Shown: positions 8,085 to 16,744 of the stretch, piece by piece
Position numbering within the stretch: position 1 is the stretch's first letter
How the letters are laid out: the number at the start of each line of letters is the position of its first letter
Source of the DNA: an uncultured Ruegeria sp.
GTDB lineage: Bacteria > Pseudomonadota > Alphaproteobacteria > Rhodobacterales > Rhodobacteraceae
Direction of reading: 5' to 3'
NCBI RefSeq assembly: GCF_947497005.1
Contig: NZ_CANMFF010000004.1
Span: forward strand, 62,001-126,000
Length of the DNA: 64,000 nucleotides
Notes under the pieces: model-generated
What the model was told of the DNA's origin: nothing
Databases searched by the model: none
The model's input: the letters and a program-made list of their open reading frames with translations, nothing else
Program-made: the position numbers and the translations under genes

Positions 8085-10025
8085 ATGTTGAAACGGATAC
8101 TATCCCTGACTGCCATTCTGGCTGCTTTGGCTATACCGGCGCTGGCGCAGACCAAATCTCCGCTTCCGATAGAAGGTAAAACCAGCCTGTACCAAAGGGT
8201 GCTGATCCGCGAACGGATCGAAGCCCGGTCTGAACCCGATAATGAGAGCGCGGCATCGGCACTTTCTCCATTGCAGGTGTTCTTCGTCTACGAGCGAGAT
8301 GGCGACTGGATGCAGATCGGTGCCGGGGATCAAGGTGAAAACCTGATGTGGATCCCTGAAGGCGCGGCCATCCCCTGGAACCAGAATATTGTGGCGACGT
8401 TGGAAGGCAGCGACAATGTCGGGCGGGTCCTGTTCTTTAACGACATTGATCCGATCTATGACATCATTGAAAGCGAAAACCCCGCCGGTTTGGCCAAGGA
8501 TGCCAGAGATGAAGCCATGGCGGCTGAACAAGGTGGGGAGCCTTCGGAAACCGTGATCGCGCTTGGGCCGCGCGAGACGATTGATCAGCGGCAGAACCTT
8601 TACGTCATGCCGATCCTGTCAACGGAAGAGGCGGTTTTCGATATTGGCCCCTTCGTCAATCTGTTGCAGGTTGCCGTGGCCAGCGCCAATGCGCCGAACA
8701 CACCGAAACCGTCGGACAACCAATCTCCGGGTGATCTGAAGACCGCCGTGGTCTTTGTTGTGGACACTACGATATCGATGGAACCGTATATCCGGGCCAC
8801 GCGCGATGCTCTGCAGGAAGTGTATCGTGAGGCGGCTGGTTCAGCGGCAGCAGATGCGGTCAGTTTCGGGCTTGTCGGATATCGCGACAGCCTCGAGGCC
8901 GCGCCTGGCCTTGGCTATGACGTCCGGACATTTGTGGATCTTCAACAGGGTCTGAATGTCGAAAACTTCCTGAGCGGCATCGATCAGATGCAGGAGGCAG
9001 AGTCCAGCAGCAAGAACTTCCGTGAAGACAGCTATCGCGGCATCGAACACGCGTTGGAAGACATGGATTGGAGCGGCTTTGGCGGGCGGTTCATTGTGTT
9101 GGTAACGGATGCGGGCCCGCGTGAGTTTGACGATCAGTACTCGTCCACCGGATTGAGCGCGCAAAGCCTGAACCGAATTATTCGCGAACGCATCGGCGGT
9201 GCGATGGCCGTGATGCATCTGCGCACCGATCGTGGGGCCAAAGACCACCCTTCGGCGGAATCCGCTTACAAGCAATTGACCGATTTTCCGAACTCGGCGC
9301 CCTTGTATTTCCCGATCGAGAACGGCGACCCCGAGGTCTATAAGGAAACGGCCCGCAAGTTGGGTGGGATCGTGGCCCAGCATACATCGTCCTACCGTCG
9401 TAGCGGAGGGGATGAGATTCTGGATGAAGACGCCATTAGCGATGAGGGTGACAACCGGTTTTCCGGTCTGAATACCGCCAGCCGGACTATGCAACTGGCG
9501 TACCTGGGCAAAACAGAAGGCGCGCGTGCTCCGGATCTGTTCGAGGCCTATGTGGCGGACCGGGACTTTGATCGCACCGGGCTGAAACCGCTGTCCATCC
9601 GGTTGCTGATTTCAAAGGCGGATCTGAGTAACCTGGAAGAGGCGCTGCGGATCATCGTTGATCAGGCTGAGCGTAACGTGGTGAACCCGGATCAGTTTTT
9701 TGCGCAGGTTCTGGGCGTAGCAGCTGACATGAGCCGAAGACCTGATCAGGTGTCACGACAGTCGGATCCAAGCCTCGCGGAAGCTGTGGCGCTGGATGAA
9801 TACTTGTCAGATCTGCCGTATAAATCTCAGATCATGGCCATTACCGAGGATGACTGGGTGCGTCTTCCGATCTCGGAACAGCAGACCATCGTCAACGGGC
9901 TTTATGACAAGATCGAACGGTATCGGCGATACAATGAATCCACCGATCAATGGGTCGATTACCTTGGGGCTGGGCCGCAGGCGGGAAACTTGCTGTACCC
10001 GATGTTGCTGGATGATCTGCCTTAA
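8085..10025 (+). CDS. Secreted SH3-like/von Willebrand factor A domain protein
   Basis: About 646 residues from the ATG at 8085. That start has a GAGGAGA ribosome site just upstream and opens a clean signal peptide (MLKRILSL to PALAQ); the longer frame from 8019 overlaps the kinase. A bacterial SH3-like segment lies at about 35-95, and a vWA domain from about 220 to 400 begins VVFVVDTTISM. This is a MIDAS-type metal site of the DTTxS form, with a later Asp in LVTDAG. The C-terminal 240 residues are not recognised. As the last gene of the operon it is probably the periplasmic ligand-sensing partner of the preceding kinase, equivalent to the vWA region of PpkA. Confidence 0.85.
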   Translation: MLKRILSLTAILAALAIPALAQTKSPLPIEGKTSLYQRVLIRERIEARSEPDNESAASALSPLQVFFVYERDGDWMQIGAGDQGENLMWIPEGAAIPWNQNIVATLEGSDNVGRVLFFNDIDPIYDIIESENPAGLAKDARDEAMAAEQGGEPSETVIALGPRETIDQRQNLYVMPILSTEEAVFDIGPFVNLLQVAVASANAPNTPKPSDNQSPGDLKTAVVFVVDTTISMEPYIRATRDALQEVYREAAGSAAADAVSFGLVGYRDSLEAAPGLGYDVRTFVDLQQGLNVENFLSGIDQMQEAESSSKNFREDSYRGIEHALEDMDWSGFGGRFIVLVTDAGPREFDDQYSSTGLSAQSLNRIIRERIGGAMAVMHLRTDRGAKDHPSAESAYKQLTDFPNSAPLYFPIENGDPEVYKETARKLGGIVAQHTSSYRRSGGDEILDEDAISDEGDNRFSGLNTASRTMQLAYLGKTEGARAPDLFEAYVADRDFDRTGLKPLSIRLLISKADLSNLEEALRIIVDQAERNVVNPDQFFAQVLGVAADMSRRPDQVSRQSDPSLAEAVALDEYLSDLPYKSQIMAITEDDWVRLPISEQQTIVNGLYDKIERYRRYNESTDQWVDYLGAGPQAGNLLYPMLLDDLP

Positions 10026-10026
10026 G

Positions 10027-10047
10027 CCCGGACAATATATGTCCGGG
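10027..10047. terminator. Perfect 7-bp hairpin between convergent operons
   Basis: CCCGGAC, a 7-base AT-rich loop, then GTCCGGG, starting 2 bases after the vWA stop and facing the convergent ABC exporter gene. There is no T-run on either side, so it is a terminator-like or transcript-stabilising hairpin, not a textbook intrinsic terminator. Confidence 0.4.
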
Positions 10048-10079
10048 AAAGGAGTTAAGCATGGTAGCGAAGTCGCGGA

Positions 10080-11864
10080 TTACTCTGCGACTTCAGCGGC
10101 GGGTTCGTGTTTTTTGAATTGCTGATCGAACAGGTTGCGGAAGCTTCCGTTCTTTTTCATCAACTCGTCCAGATTGCCCTGTTCCGCGATTGAACCATCC
10201 TGAACCACGATAATCTTGTCCGCTTCCAGAACTGTCGACAGGCGGTGTGCAATGACAACGACGGTCACATTTTGGGTCAGCGCATCCAGCGCTTTTTTGA
10301 CAAATGATTCCGATTCAGCGTCCAACGCACTTGTGGCCTCATCCAAAAGCAGGATTTCTGCTTTTCTCAGAATAGCGCGCGCAATTGCAATTCGCTGTTT
10401 CTGACCACCTGACAGGAAGGTTCCGTTTTCGCCGACTTGTGTTTCGTAACCCTCTGGCAGTTGCATGATGAACTCATGCGCATGAGCCGCCTTGGCTGCG
10501 GAAATAACGTCTTCTTCGGTCGCGTCAGGGGCCGAGCAACGCAGGTTGTCCATGATCGATGTCGAGAACAGGAACGTATCCTGACCGACATATGATATTT
10601 TTTTCCGCAGTGAGGAAAAGCTTACCTCGCGCAGGTCCTGACCATCAATCTCGACGCTGCCCTGATCGGGATCGTAGAATCGCATGATCAGTCCAAACAA
10701 TGTGGATTTGCCGCCGCCGGACTGGCCGACAAGCGCCGTGGTCTTACCGGCCTCGAACGTGACATTCATGTTCTCGATAACCGACACCGCGCCCTGATAG
10801 CCAAAGGTTACATCGCGCAGAGTGACTTGGCCGGGACCTTCGATTAGGTCATGGGCTTCGGGGCTTTCCACCATCGTGTCGTCTTGATCTAGCAGGCCAA
10901 ACAACATGCCGACACCGACCATGCAGGCTTCGATCTGAACACGCATTTTTGACAGACGTTTGGCCGGTTCGTAAGCCATCAACAAAGCGGTGATAAAGGA
11001 CATCAGCTGGCCTGCGGTTGGCTGTTCAGTCCCCGCGATCCCCATTGCACTGACGACAAGCACACCTGCCACGGCAAGGCCCGCCAGAAACTCCATCAGA
11101 GGGCTGGCAATGGACTGTAGTTTGGCAATGTCGTTCGAGCGTTGTTCGACTTTCCGAATTGCTGTGTCCATGCGGTTGATCATGCGATCCTCGAGAGAGA
11201 AGACCTTGATGACCTTGATCCCGGCCGAGGTTTCCTGCAGCACCCGAATGATTTCCGCCAGCGATTTGAATTCGGCCTGCATGATTGTGCGAACACTCTT
11301 TAGCAGATAGCGCACGCCCAAAAGTGCGATCGGACCTACCACAAAGAATAACACGGACAGAACGGGCTGCTGATATACCATGACTGCAACCAGCCCGACC
11401 AAGGTCAGGGTGTCGCGCACAAATCCGGTGACCAGCACATCAATCAGAGTTCGGGCAGCCTGGGCGCCGTGAGTGGTGCGCATCAGAAGGTCAGACGATT
11501 CATTGGCCGAAAAGAACGAGACGCCGTGTCTGAGCAATTTACGGTAAACCCGGTCCTGCTGCTCTGCCACGATCCGGTTGCCTGCGCGGGCAAGGTAGAT
11601 GGCCTGAATATAGGATGCGACCGCCTTGACCAGAAACAGGAGCACGACCCCAAGCGCAATGATATGCGCCCAGCCCTGCAACTCGGGGCTGGTCATGGCA
11701 TCGACAATGTATTCCATCATGTATGCAGAACCGGCTGTGGTGACGGCCACAGCGATCATTGCAAGGACTGCAACACCGTACAGCCCGCCTTGTGCGTAAA
11801 AGCTTTCACCTACAAGGCGGCCCATATAGCCTGATCGCCACTTGTTCCAGGCGCGCTTTATCAT
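10080..11864 (-). CDS. ABC exporter, MsbA-like (fused permease and ATPase)
   Basis: About 594 residues. Six N-terminal transmembrane helices (about 20-310) are followed by a nucleotide-binding domain with Walker A VGQSGGGKST, signature FLSGGQKQR and Walker B ILLLDEATSALD. The start is the ATG at 11864, because GGAG lies 7 bases upstream of it; a TTG four codons earlier is less likely. The organisation is that of homodimeric exporters of the MsbA/lipid A or multidrug family. The gene stands alone, convergent with the TPP-like operon, so context does not give the substrate. Lipid or glycolipid flipping is the best guess. Confidence 0.85.
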   Translation of the reverse strand: MIKRAWNKWRSGYMGRLVGESFYAQGGLYGVAVLAMIAVAVTTAGSAYMMEYIVDAMTSPELQGWAHIIALGVVLLFLVKAVASYIQAIYLARAGNRIVAEQQDRVYRKLLRHGVSFFSANESSDLLMRTTHGAQAARTLIDVLVTGFVRDTLTLVGLVAVMVYQQPVLSVLFFVVGPIALLGVRYLLKSVRTIMQAEFKSLAEIIRVLQETSAGIKVIKVFSLEDRMINRMDTAIRKVEQRSNDIAKLQSIASPLMEFLAGLAVAGVLVVSAMGIAGTEQPTAGQLMSFITALLMAYEPAKRLSKMRVQIEACMVGVGMLFGLLDQDDTMVESPEAHDLIEGPGQVTLRDVTFGYQGAVSVIENMNVTFEAGKTTALVGQSGGGKSTLFGLIMRFYDPDQGSVEIDGQDLREVSFSSLRKKISYVGQDTFLFSTSIMDNLRCSAPDATEEDVISAAKAAHAHEFIMQLPEGYETQVGENGTFLSGGQKQRIAIARAILRKAEILLLDEATSALDAESESFVKKALDALTQNVTVVVIAHRLSTVLEADKIIVVQDGSIAEQGNLDELMKKNGSFRNLFDQQFKKHEPAAEVAE

Positions 11865-12365
11865 TGCGTTCTCCAAATCGTGAAACTGTGCGCACGCTCA
11901 GATAACCTATTTTTTATCGGGCCTAAAGGACAGATGCTATGCTGCGGCAGAGCGGCCCATCCCGATTGTCTGAGCTGTAAGCCCGCTAGATAGTGGTTGG
12001 GCGGGGTTCGGGCAAGAGTTCGAATCTGCGGTGGAAATCGCGATTTGCCCCTCTTATTGTGAGCGGACAAGAACGGTGGCGCGTCAGGGCCAATAAAATG
12101 CTCCCCTGAGAGCGGTTTTTCTGGCCAAATAGAAAACGTCAAATCCGGCAAGAGTCCGCCAACGGGTGGCTTGGCCGGATATTGTTTGGTCTGTTTTCGG
12201 TCTCTCAACGGTCTGGAATGAGAGAATCGAGGCGGGCGCAGGAATGGTTTCCAACCTTTCCCGAGCCCAGCTGTTGGCAATCACTATTTGGCTTAGCTGC
12301 CACTATTCCTGGGAATTGGCGTCAATACCCAAGATTTCCGGATTGGCAGGTTTACCAATTTGCCG
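11865..12365. other. Intergenic stretch without a recognised gene
   Basis: About 500 bases upstream of the ABC exporter and downstream of the YceI-cytochrome gene. The short frames here do not resemble a known protein and have no good ribosome site. The exporter's promoter presumably lies in the AT-rich part near 11900-11925. No clear hairpin or repeat was noticed. Confidence 0.5.
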
Positions 12366-13304
12366 TCATCCTTCATCCTGCAAGTACGCCAGAAGGTTAA
12401 TGATATCCGCGTCTTTTTTCAGGCCACGAAATTGCATGCGATTGCCCGGAAGATACCCTTTGGGATCCGCCAGAAACGCGCTCAGTGTCTCTTGTGTCCA
12501 GATGATATCAGAGCCGTGCAGAGCGGCTGAGAATTTAAAGCCATCCGCCTGACCGGCCGTTGCGCCGACAATGCCGTGCAAGGACGGACCGACACCATGG
12601 CTGCCTTCTTTCAGTTTGTGGCAGGCACTGCATTTGCGAAAAACCTTTTTGCCGGCCTTTGCGTCACCCTGGATCGCTGCTGCGGCGACAACGGCCGTTG
12701 CTTCTGTTGGCGTTGCTGCCTGCTCTTGATCAGTGTGAAAGATCAGCCGGGCCGTGATCGGTACCGTGCGGGTGATGCCAGGCAGGCTCGCCAGTTCCAT
12801 AAGCTTGTCCACGCCAGCGTTTACACCAGCGTCTGCCGTGCTGAGAAACACCATGTCGTAAGTTGATACAAGGACAGAAGTCTCGGACAGGCGCGCGACA
12901 AACAATTCTGCGTCAAACTGAACATCCGTGCCAGCCAGGGACAACACAGATGCAGCATCTACCGTTGTCGTTTCGCCGACAGCCAGTTCCGAAACCTCTG
13001 CCATATCGAAATTGGCGGTCAGGGATGCGGTGCCTGCTTTGCGAAAGACAAACTCGATCATCCGTTCATTGCGAATATCGATATTGGTCTCGACCGAAGA
13101 CAGGTCGATTTCAATTTCAGCCTTGCCATTCTGGGTCACGTGCCCGCTGAGGTTGGTGAAACTGTTGACCTCGCCAACTGTGTCCTTCTTGATCGATCCA
13201 TAAGCCAGATGCGAGCGGTCGGCATCCAGGGTCCAGCCAGCCGCCAGTATGGGTGTTGCAACAATTGCCGACGCAAACGTGACAGCCTTCAACAGAAGTT
13301 TCAT
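12366..13304 (-). CDS. YceI-domain protein fused to a class I cytochrome c
   Basis: The 312-residue protein has a signal peptide (1-22), then a YceI lipocalin-like domain (about 23-192, begins GWTLDADRSHLAYGSIK) of the kind that binds isoprenoids or quinones. An Ala/Thr linker leads to a cytochrome c domain with one haem site CSACH (225-229) and likely Met290 axial ligand in the PGNRMQF loop, as in cytochrome c2. It is predicted to be periplasmic. A GGAGGA ribosome site precedes the ATG. It is divergent, by 84 bases, from an ECF sigma factor and its anti-sigma gene, so it is a likely target of that sigma factor. A fused quinone/isoprenoid-binding lipocalin and electron carrier suggests redox chemistry on a bound lipid, but this is inference. 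Confidence 0.88.
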   Translation of the reverse strand: MKLLLKAVTFASAIVATPILAAGWTLDADRSHLAYGSIKKDTVGEVNSFTNLSGHVTQNGKAEIEIDLSSVETNIDIRNERMIEFVFRKAGTASLTANFDMAEVSELAVGETTTVDAASVLSLAGTDVQFDAELFVARLSETSVLVSTYDMVFLSTADAGVNAGVDKLMELASLPGITRTVPITARLIFHTDQEQAATPTEATAVVAAAAIQGDAKAGKKVFRKCSACHKLKEGSHGVGPSLHGIVGATAGQADGFKFSAALHGSDIIWTQETLSAFLADPKGYLPGNRMQFRGLKKDADIINLLAYLQDEG

Positions 13305-13388
13305 TTCTTTCCTCCGCGGTTTATGTCAGTCCTGACCCAGCGGGCCCGGTCCGTTACTGACAAACACACACAGGTCGCAATTTATTCG

Positions 13389-13925
13389 ATGAGTGCTGAG
13401 ATGACTTCCGAACAGGCCGTCCGAGGGGCGGTTCAGGCGCATTCAAAACGCGTCTGGCGGTTTGCTCTGGCTTTGTCGGGCGCATCGGATGTGGCGGACG
13501 ATCTGGTGCAGGCAACATGCCTGCGCGCGCTTGAGCGACACCATCAGGTGACGTCGCATGATCGTCTGGATAGTTGGCTGATGACGATCTGCCGGTCAAT
13601 CTGGCTGAATGAGGTGCGTTCCCGCTCGGTCCGAAGGGCACAGGCGCTGTCTGTGACGCCGGAAGCGGAACTTATTGCAACGGTGTCGGACTCAGAAACG
13701 AATATTTTCGCGACTGAAGTGTTTACTCAAGTGATGCAGCTGCCGGAAGCGCAGCGGGAAACGGTCATGCTTGTGTTCGTTGAAGGGTACAGCTACCGCG
13801 AAGCCGCCGCCTTGCTGGAAGTTCCCATCGGTACGATCATGAGTCGGTTATCGAATGCCCGGCAGAAACTGAAAACCGTGATGCAGCTTGATGCGGCAGA
13901 CAACGCGCGACGGAGTGGCAAATGA
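13389..13925 (+). CDS. ECF-family RNA polymerase sigma factor
   Basis: About 178 residues with sigma-70 region 2 (about 10-80, including SDVADDLVQATCLRAL and DSWLMTICR) and region 4 (about 110-165, LPEAQRETVMLVFVEGYSYREAA then a helix-turn-helix with GTIMSRLSNARQKL). The start is uncertain: ATG 13389 or ATG 13401 four codons later. The longer frame to 13140 lies inside the divergent yceI gene and is rejected. Its stop overlaps the next gene (ATGA), which has the layout of an anti-sigma factor. It probably responds to envelope or redox stress and may activate the divergent YceI-cytochrome c gene. Confidence 0.88.
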   Translation: MSAEMTSEQAVRGAVQAHSKRVWRFALALSGASDVADDLVQATCLRALERHHQVTSHDRLDSWLMTICRSIWLNEVRSRSVRRAQALSVTPEAELIATVSDSETNIFATEVFTQVMQLPEAQRETVMLVFVEGYSYREAAALLEVPIGTIMSRLSNARQKLKTVMQLDAADNARRSGK

Positions 13926-14659
13926 CGTTTTCCGACGAGACGCTGTTGGCGTATCTGGAAGGCACACTGGACGAGGCTCAAAGCCGCGCCATCGAGGCTG
14001 CGGTTGAGGATGACGCCGAGTTTGAACGCCGCTTGATGGGGCTGGACCCGTTCGCGCCCATAATTCAGGACGTTTTTGAGAAACTTCCAGCCGAAGCGCC
14101 GAAGTTCGGTTTGTCGGAACCTGTGGCACAAAACACCAATGGCAGGTTTCTTCGCGTTGTCGCGGTGGCCGCGAGTGTGGGGGTCGCGGCGGTTGCCCTT
14201 ACATTCTGGGCGACACGCCCGGCAGAACTGGGCTGGGCGCAGCAAGCGGCGATCTACCAGTCGCTTTATGTGCCCGAGACGATCGCTTCGCTGGACAGTT
14301 CCGAGGCTTCGCTGGACAAGCAGTTTGCAATGGCTGAGGCCGAACTTGGCAGGTCATTGGACCGCGAAACACTGGAATCCCTGCCGGGGCTGGAGTTGAA
14401 GCGGGCACAGGTTCTGTCGTTCAAAGGCAAGCCTTTGATTCAGGTTGTTTTCGCCGATGAACAGGGTCAACCATTTGCGTTTTGCGTGATCCGGCAAGGG
14501 CCGAATGCTCCGAGTGCCGAGGTCAAGCAGGCAGTGCTGAGTGGTTTGGCAACTGCGACATGGGCACGGGACGGCTTTGGATACATGCTTTTGGGCAGCT
14601 CTCCTCAGACCGATCTGAAAGGCGAGCTGGACGTTTTGACCCGCACTTTCGCAGGCTGA
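13922..14659 (+). CDS. Transmembrane anti-sigma factor
   Basis: The protein has 245 residues. The N-terminal ~60 residues (LAYLEGTLDEAQSRAIEAAV region) resemble the helical sigma-binding domain of anti-sigma factors, without the HxxxCxxC zinc motif. A transmembrane helix lies at about 78-98 (VVAVAASVGVAAVALTFW), and a periplasmic domain of about 145 residues follows. It is translationally coupled to the ECF sigma gene by a 4-base overlap. The expected role is to hold the sigma factor at the membrane and release it on a periplasmic signal. The assignment rests on the pairing and topology. Confidence 0.8.
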   Translation: MTFSDETLLAYLEGTLDEAQSRAIEAAVEDDAEFERRLMGLDPFAPIIQDVFEKLPAEAPKFGLSEPVAQNTNGRFLRVVAVAASVGVAAVALTFWATRPAELGWAQQAAIYQSLYVPETIASLDSSEASLDKQFAMAEAELGRSLDRETLESLPGLELKRAQVLSFKGKPLIQVVFADEQGQPFAFCVIRQGPNAPSAEVKQAVLSGLATATWARDGFGYMLLGSSPQTDLKGELDVLTRTFAG

Positions 14660-14697
14660 CGGAAAACCCCTTGTGAACCAACAGGAATGCCCGAAGA

Positions 14698-15786
14698 ATG
14701 CGGGGTATGACGTCGAAGAAACCCATGCCCCTTCCGGATGATGAGGCCGAAGATCTTGGACCCGCCAGCATCTATGACGGCGATCCGTCCGAAGAGGATG
14801 ATCTGTGGTTCTTGCCGCCTGATGAAGACGATTCTTCAGAAGATTTCTTTCTGCCTGGGCCGCGCCCTGAACAGCGTCTGCTATTCGACCCGCGCGATTG
14901 GCGGGCGGCGCAGTCCGAGCTTTCCGCCGAACTTGCTGATCTGGCCCTGACTTTTGGCGCGCTGGATGAACGTCTGCGGTCAGGCCCCGAGGGGTGGACG
15001 CACCGTCTGGCATTGATGGAAACATCCGATCTGGGGTGGTGGACGGGTGACCGGATCAGCGTGGATCGCCTGGCCTTATGGACTGGTTTGCGTATTGGCG
15101 CGACCCATGACGACGTACAGGCCTTGTTTCGGGCGGGGTGGGCCGTACGCCGCCTGAGTTCGGGCGCGGCGCCCGCAGCGGGTGGATGGGAAAGCGGTCT
15201 GACTGCTTTTCTTGATCGGCTGGCGCAGGGATCCGCCGCCGCTCCTGAGGCCATCGTCGACCTTGCAGAGGTCATGCAGAACGCAGAAGGGTTGCACCCT
15301 GTGACTCAGTCGGCGATTGCATTTCATGCTTGGCGGGCGGTTTCGCAAGGCATCGGACAAGATACCGAGGCGGCAGTCATTGCGGCGCGGCATGCGGCGT
15401 CAATGGGGCGTGGTGGTGCACTGTTCATGCCGCTTGCGTTGTCCGGGCCCGGTGCCTTGCGCGGAACTGGGGTGCCGACCGAGAAACTGAGCGCGTGGAT
15501 AAGCGGAGCCGGTCAGGCAGCGCTTGCAGGCTTGTTGCATCTGGACCGGATCAGTGCCTGGGACGCCAAGGCAAAGGGCGCCACGCAGGATCTGAGCGGG
15601 CGCACCCCACCGCGTCTGATCGACGCTCTGACAGCTTGGCCGATGGTTTCGGCCCCTTTGGCGGAAGATCTGACCAAAGCCTCGCGCGCGGCGGTTCAGC
15701 GCAATTTCGACCTTTTCGCTCGGCGTGGTCTGGTACGAGAGGTCACAGGGCAGGGACGTTACCGTGTCTGGACCGCAGCGCTGTAG
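14698..15786 (+). CDS. RHE_PE00001-like (DUF1612) protein with C-terminal helix-turn-helix
   Basis: This 362-residue soluble protein has an acidic N-terminus (about 1-50), a helical middle domain (LALTFGALDERLRSGPEGW region, about 80-280) and a C-terminal winged-helix-like segment of about 65 residues (SAPLAEDLTKASRAAVQRN then LVREVTGQGRYRVWT). This pattern matches alphaproteobacterial proteins annotated as RHE_PE00001/DUF1612 with a helix-turn-helix. Their function is not established; some lie on plasmids and near integrases, but no mobile gene is near here. It stands alone after the anti-sigma gene. ATG 14698 is used; ATG 14707 is an alternative. A transcription regulator role is plausible from the C-terminus only. 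Confidence 0.6.
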   Translation: MRGMTSKKPMPLPDDEAEDLGPASIYDGDPSEEDDLWFLPPDEDDSSEDFFLPGPRPEQRLLFDPRDWRAAQSELSAELADLALTFGALDERLRSGPEGWTHRLALMETSDLGWWTGDRISVDRLALWTGLRIGATHDDVQALFRAGWAVRRLSSGAAPAAGGWESGLTAFLDRLAQGSAAAPEAIVDLAEVMQNAEGLHPVTQSAIAFHAWRAVSQGIGQDTEAAVIAARHAASMGRGGALFMPLALSGPGALRGTGVPTEKLSAWISGAGQAALAGLLHLDRISAWDAKAKGATQDLSGRTPPRLIDALTAWPMVSAPLAEDLTKASRAAVQRNFDLFARRGLVREVTGQGRYRVWTAAL

Positions 15787-16649
15787 TTTATCAGCCAGTC
15801 ACGAAACGTGCGTGCCGCCGGGCGCAGGGCCGTGCGTGAAGGATAGACCAGATGATACGCCTCTTGACCCGGGCAGGAGGTTTCAGGCAGGCAGGGGATC
15901 AAACCAGACAGCTTCATAATTCGATCTGACGCCGGGGCGCGCGCTAATGCAATGCCGCCGCCGCTGGCGCAGAGCTCTGCCGCCATCACTGAGTTATCAG
16001 CAAAAAAATATTGCGCCTGTCCCCCTGACAGCCGCTGGTGTTCGAACCAATGCGGCCAGCTTGCACGATGAGTCGAAACTTCGATCAACGTGAATTGAAA
16101 CAGGTCCTGTGGTGACCCGATCTGTGAGGCGATTTCAGGGGGAGCGACGGGATAAAGAAGTTCGCGCATCAGTTCATCGCTTTCTGCCTCAAACAGTGCG
16201 GGGTTTCCAAATACGATCTGCAGGTCTGTAAACCGATTGGTGAAATCCGAAATAACGTTGCCCGTGGAGAGTGACAGGTTGATTTTGGGATGTGCCGCCT
16301 GAAATGTCGGAACGCCTCCGGCCAGGATTCCGTGTGCGAAGAGAAGAACTGATTGTACGTAAAGCCGTTGCTCGCGGGTTTCCCCGAACAGGCCGTTGGT
16401 TGCGGTTTCGAGCATGAGCAGTGATTGCTGCACCGAAGGCAGATAGGCGCGCCCTGTTTCGGTCAATGTTACAGCATGTGCGTGACGACGGAACAATGGA
16501 GTACCTAATCGGGTTTCCAGGGCTTTGACCTGCTGACTGACTGCGGCCGGTGTCATGTTCAGCTGCGTGGCCGCGCGGGCGAAGCTTTCGGTTCGGGCTG
16601 CGGCCTCGAAAACGCGCAGCCAGTTGAGGGAGGGGACTCGGGTGCTCAT
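15759..16649 (-). CDS. LysR-family transcriptional regulator
   Basis: The protein has 297 residues, the usual LysR size, with an N-terminal helix-turn-helix (about 5-65: NWLRVFEAAARTESFARAA, TPAAVSQQVKALETRL) and a periplasmic-binding-type effector domain. The start ATG at 16649 is set by the helix-turn-helix; the longer frame to 16934 is rejected because it runs into the divergent gene. It resembles the GcvA/AmpR-type subgroup. It is divergent from the membrane hydroxylase at 16745, and a perfect inverted repeat with a T-N11-A core lies between them, so it probably controls itself and that enzyme. The last 28 bases overlap the end of the convergent HTH gene. Confidence 0.9.
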   Translation of the reverse strand: MSTRVPSLNWLRVFEAAARTESFARAATQLNMTPAAVSQQVKALETRLGTPLFRRHAHAVTLTETGRAYLPSVQQSLLMLETATNGLFGETREQRLYVQSVLLFAHGILAGGVPTFQAAHPKINLSLSTGNVISDFTNRFTDLQIVFGNPALFEAESDELMRELLYPVAPPEIASQIGSPQDLFQFTLIEVSTHRASWPHWFEHQRLSGGQAQYFFADNSVMAAELCASGGGIALARAPASDRIMKLSGLIPCLPETSCPGQEAYHLVYPSRTALRPAARTFRDWLINYSAAVQTR

Positions 16650-16655
16650 CCCACA

Positions 16656-16674
16656 GGCTAAGCAAAACTTAGCC
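16656..16674. promoter_or_regulatory. LysR-type operator (T-N11-A inverted repeat)
   Basis: GGCTAAG, spacer CAAAA, CTTAGCC: a perfect 7-bp inverted repeat with a T-N11-A core (T16659, A16671). It lies 6 bases upstream of the lysR ATG and about 70 bases upstream of the divergent hydroxylase, the standard place for LysR autoregulation and target activation. Confidence 0.7.
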
Positions 16675-16744
16675 TCACCGGCAAGACAAAATGGTCTGAG
16701 AAACTGCCCCTCTGCCGTAGGTTCGGGATCAGTGAACAGATGGA

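Noticed and set aside
12166..12552. Plus-strand frame of 128 codons
   Set aside because: It has no family likeness, no ribosome site, and runs antisense into the YceI-cytochrome gene.
13140..13388. Long N-terminal extension of the ECF sigma factor
   Set aside because: It is antisense to the yceI gene, and sigma region 2 begins right after 13389.
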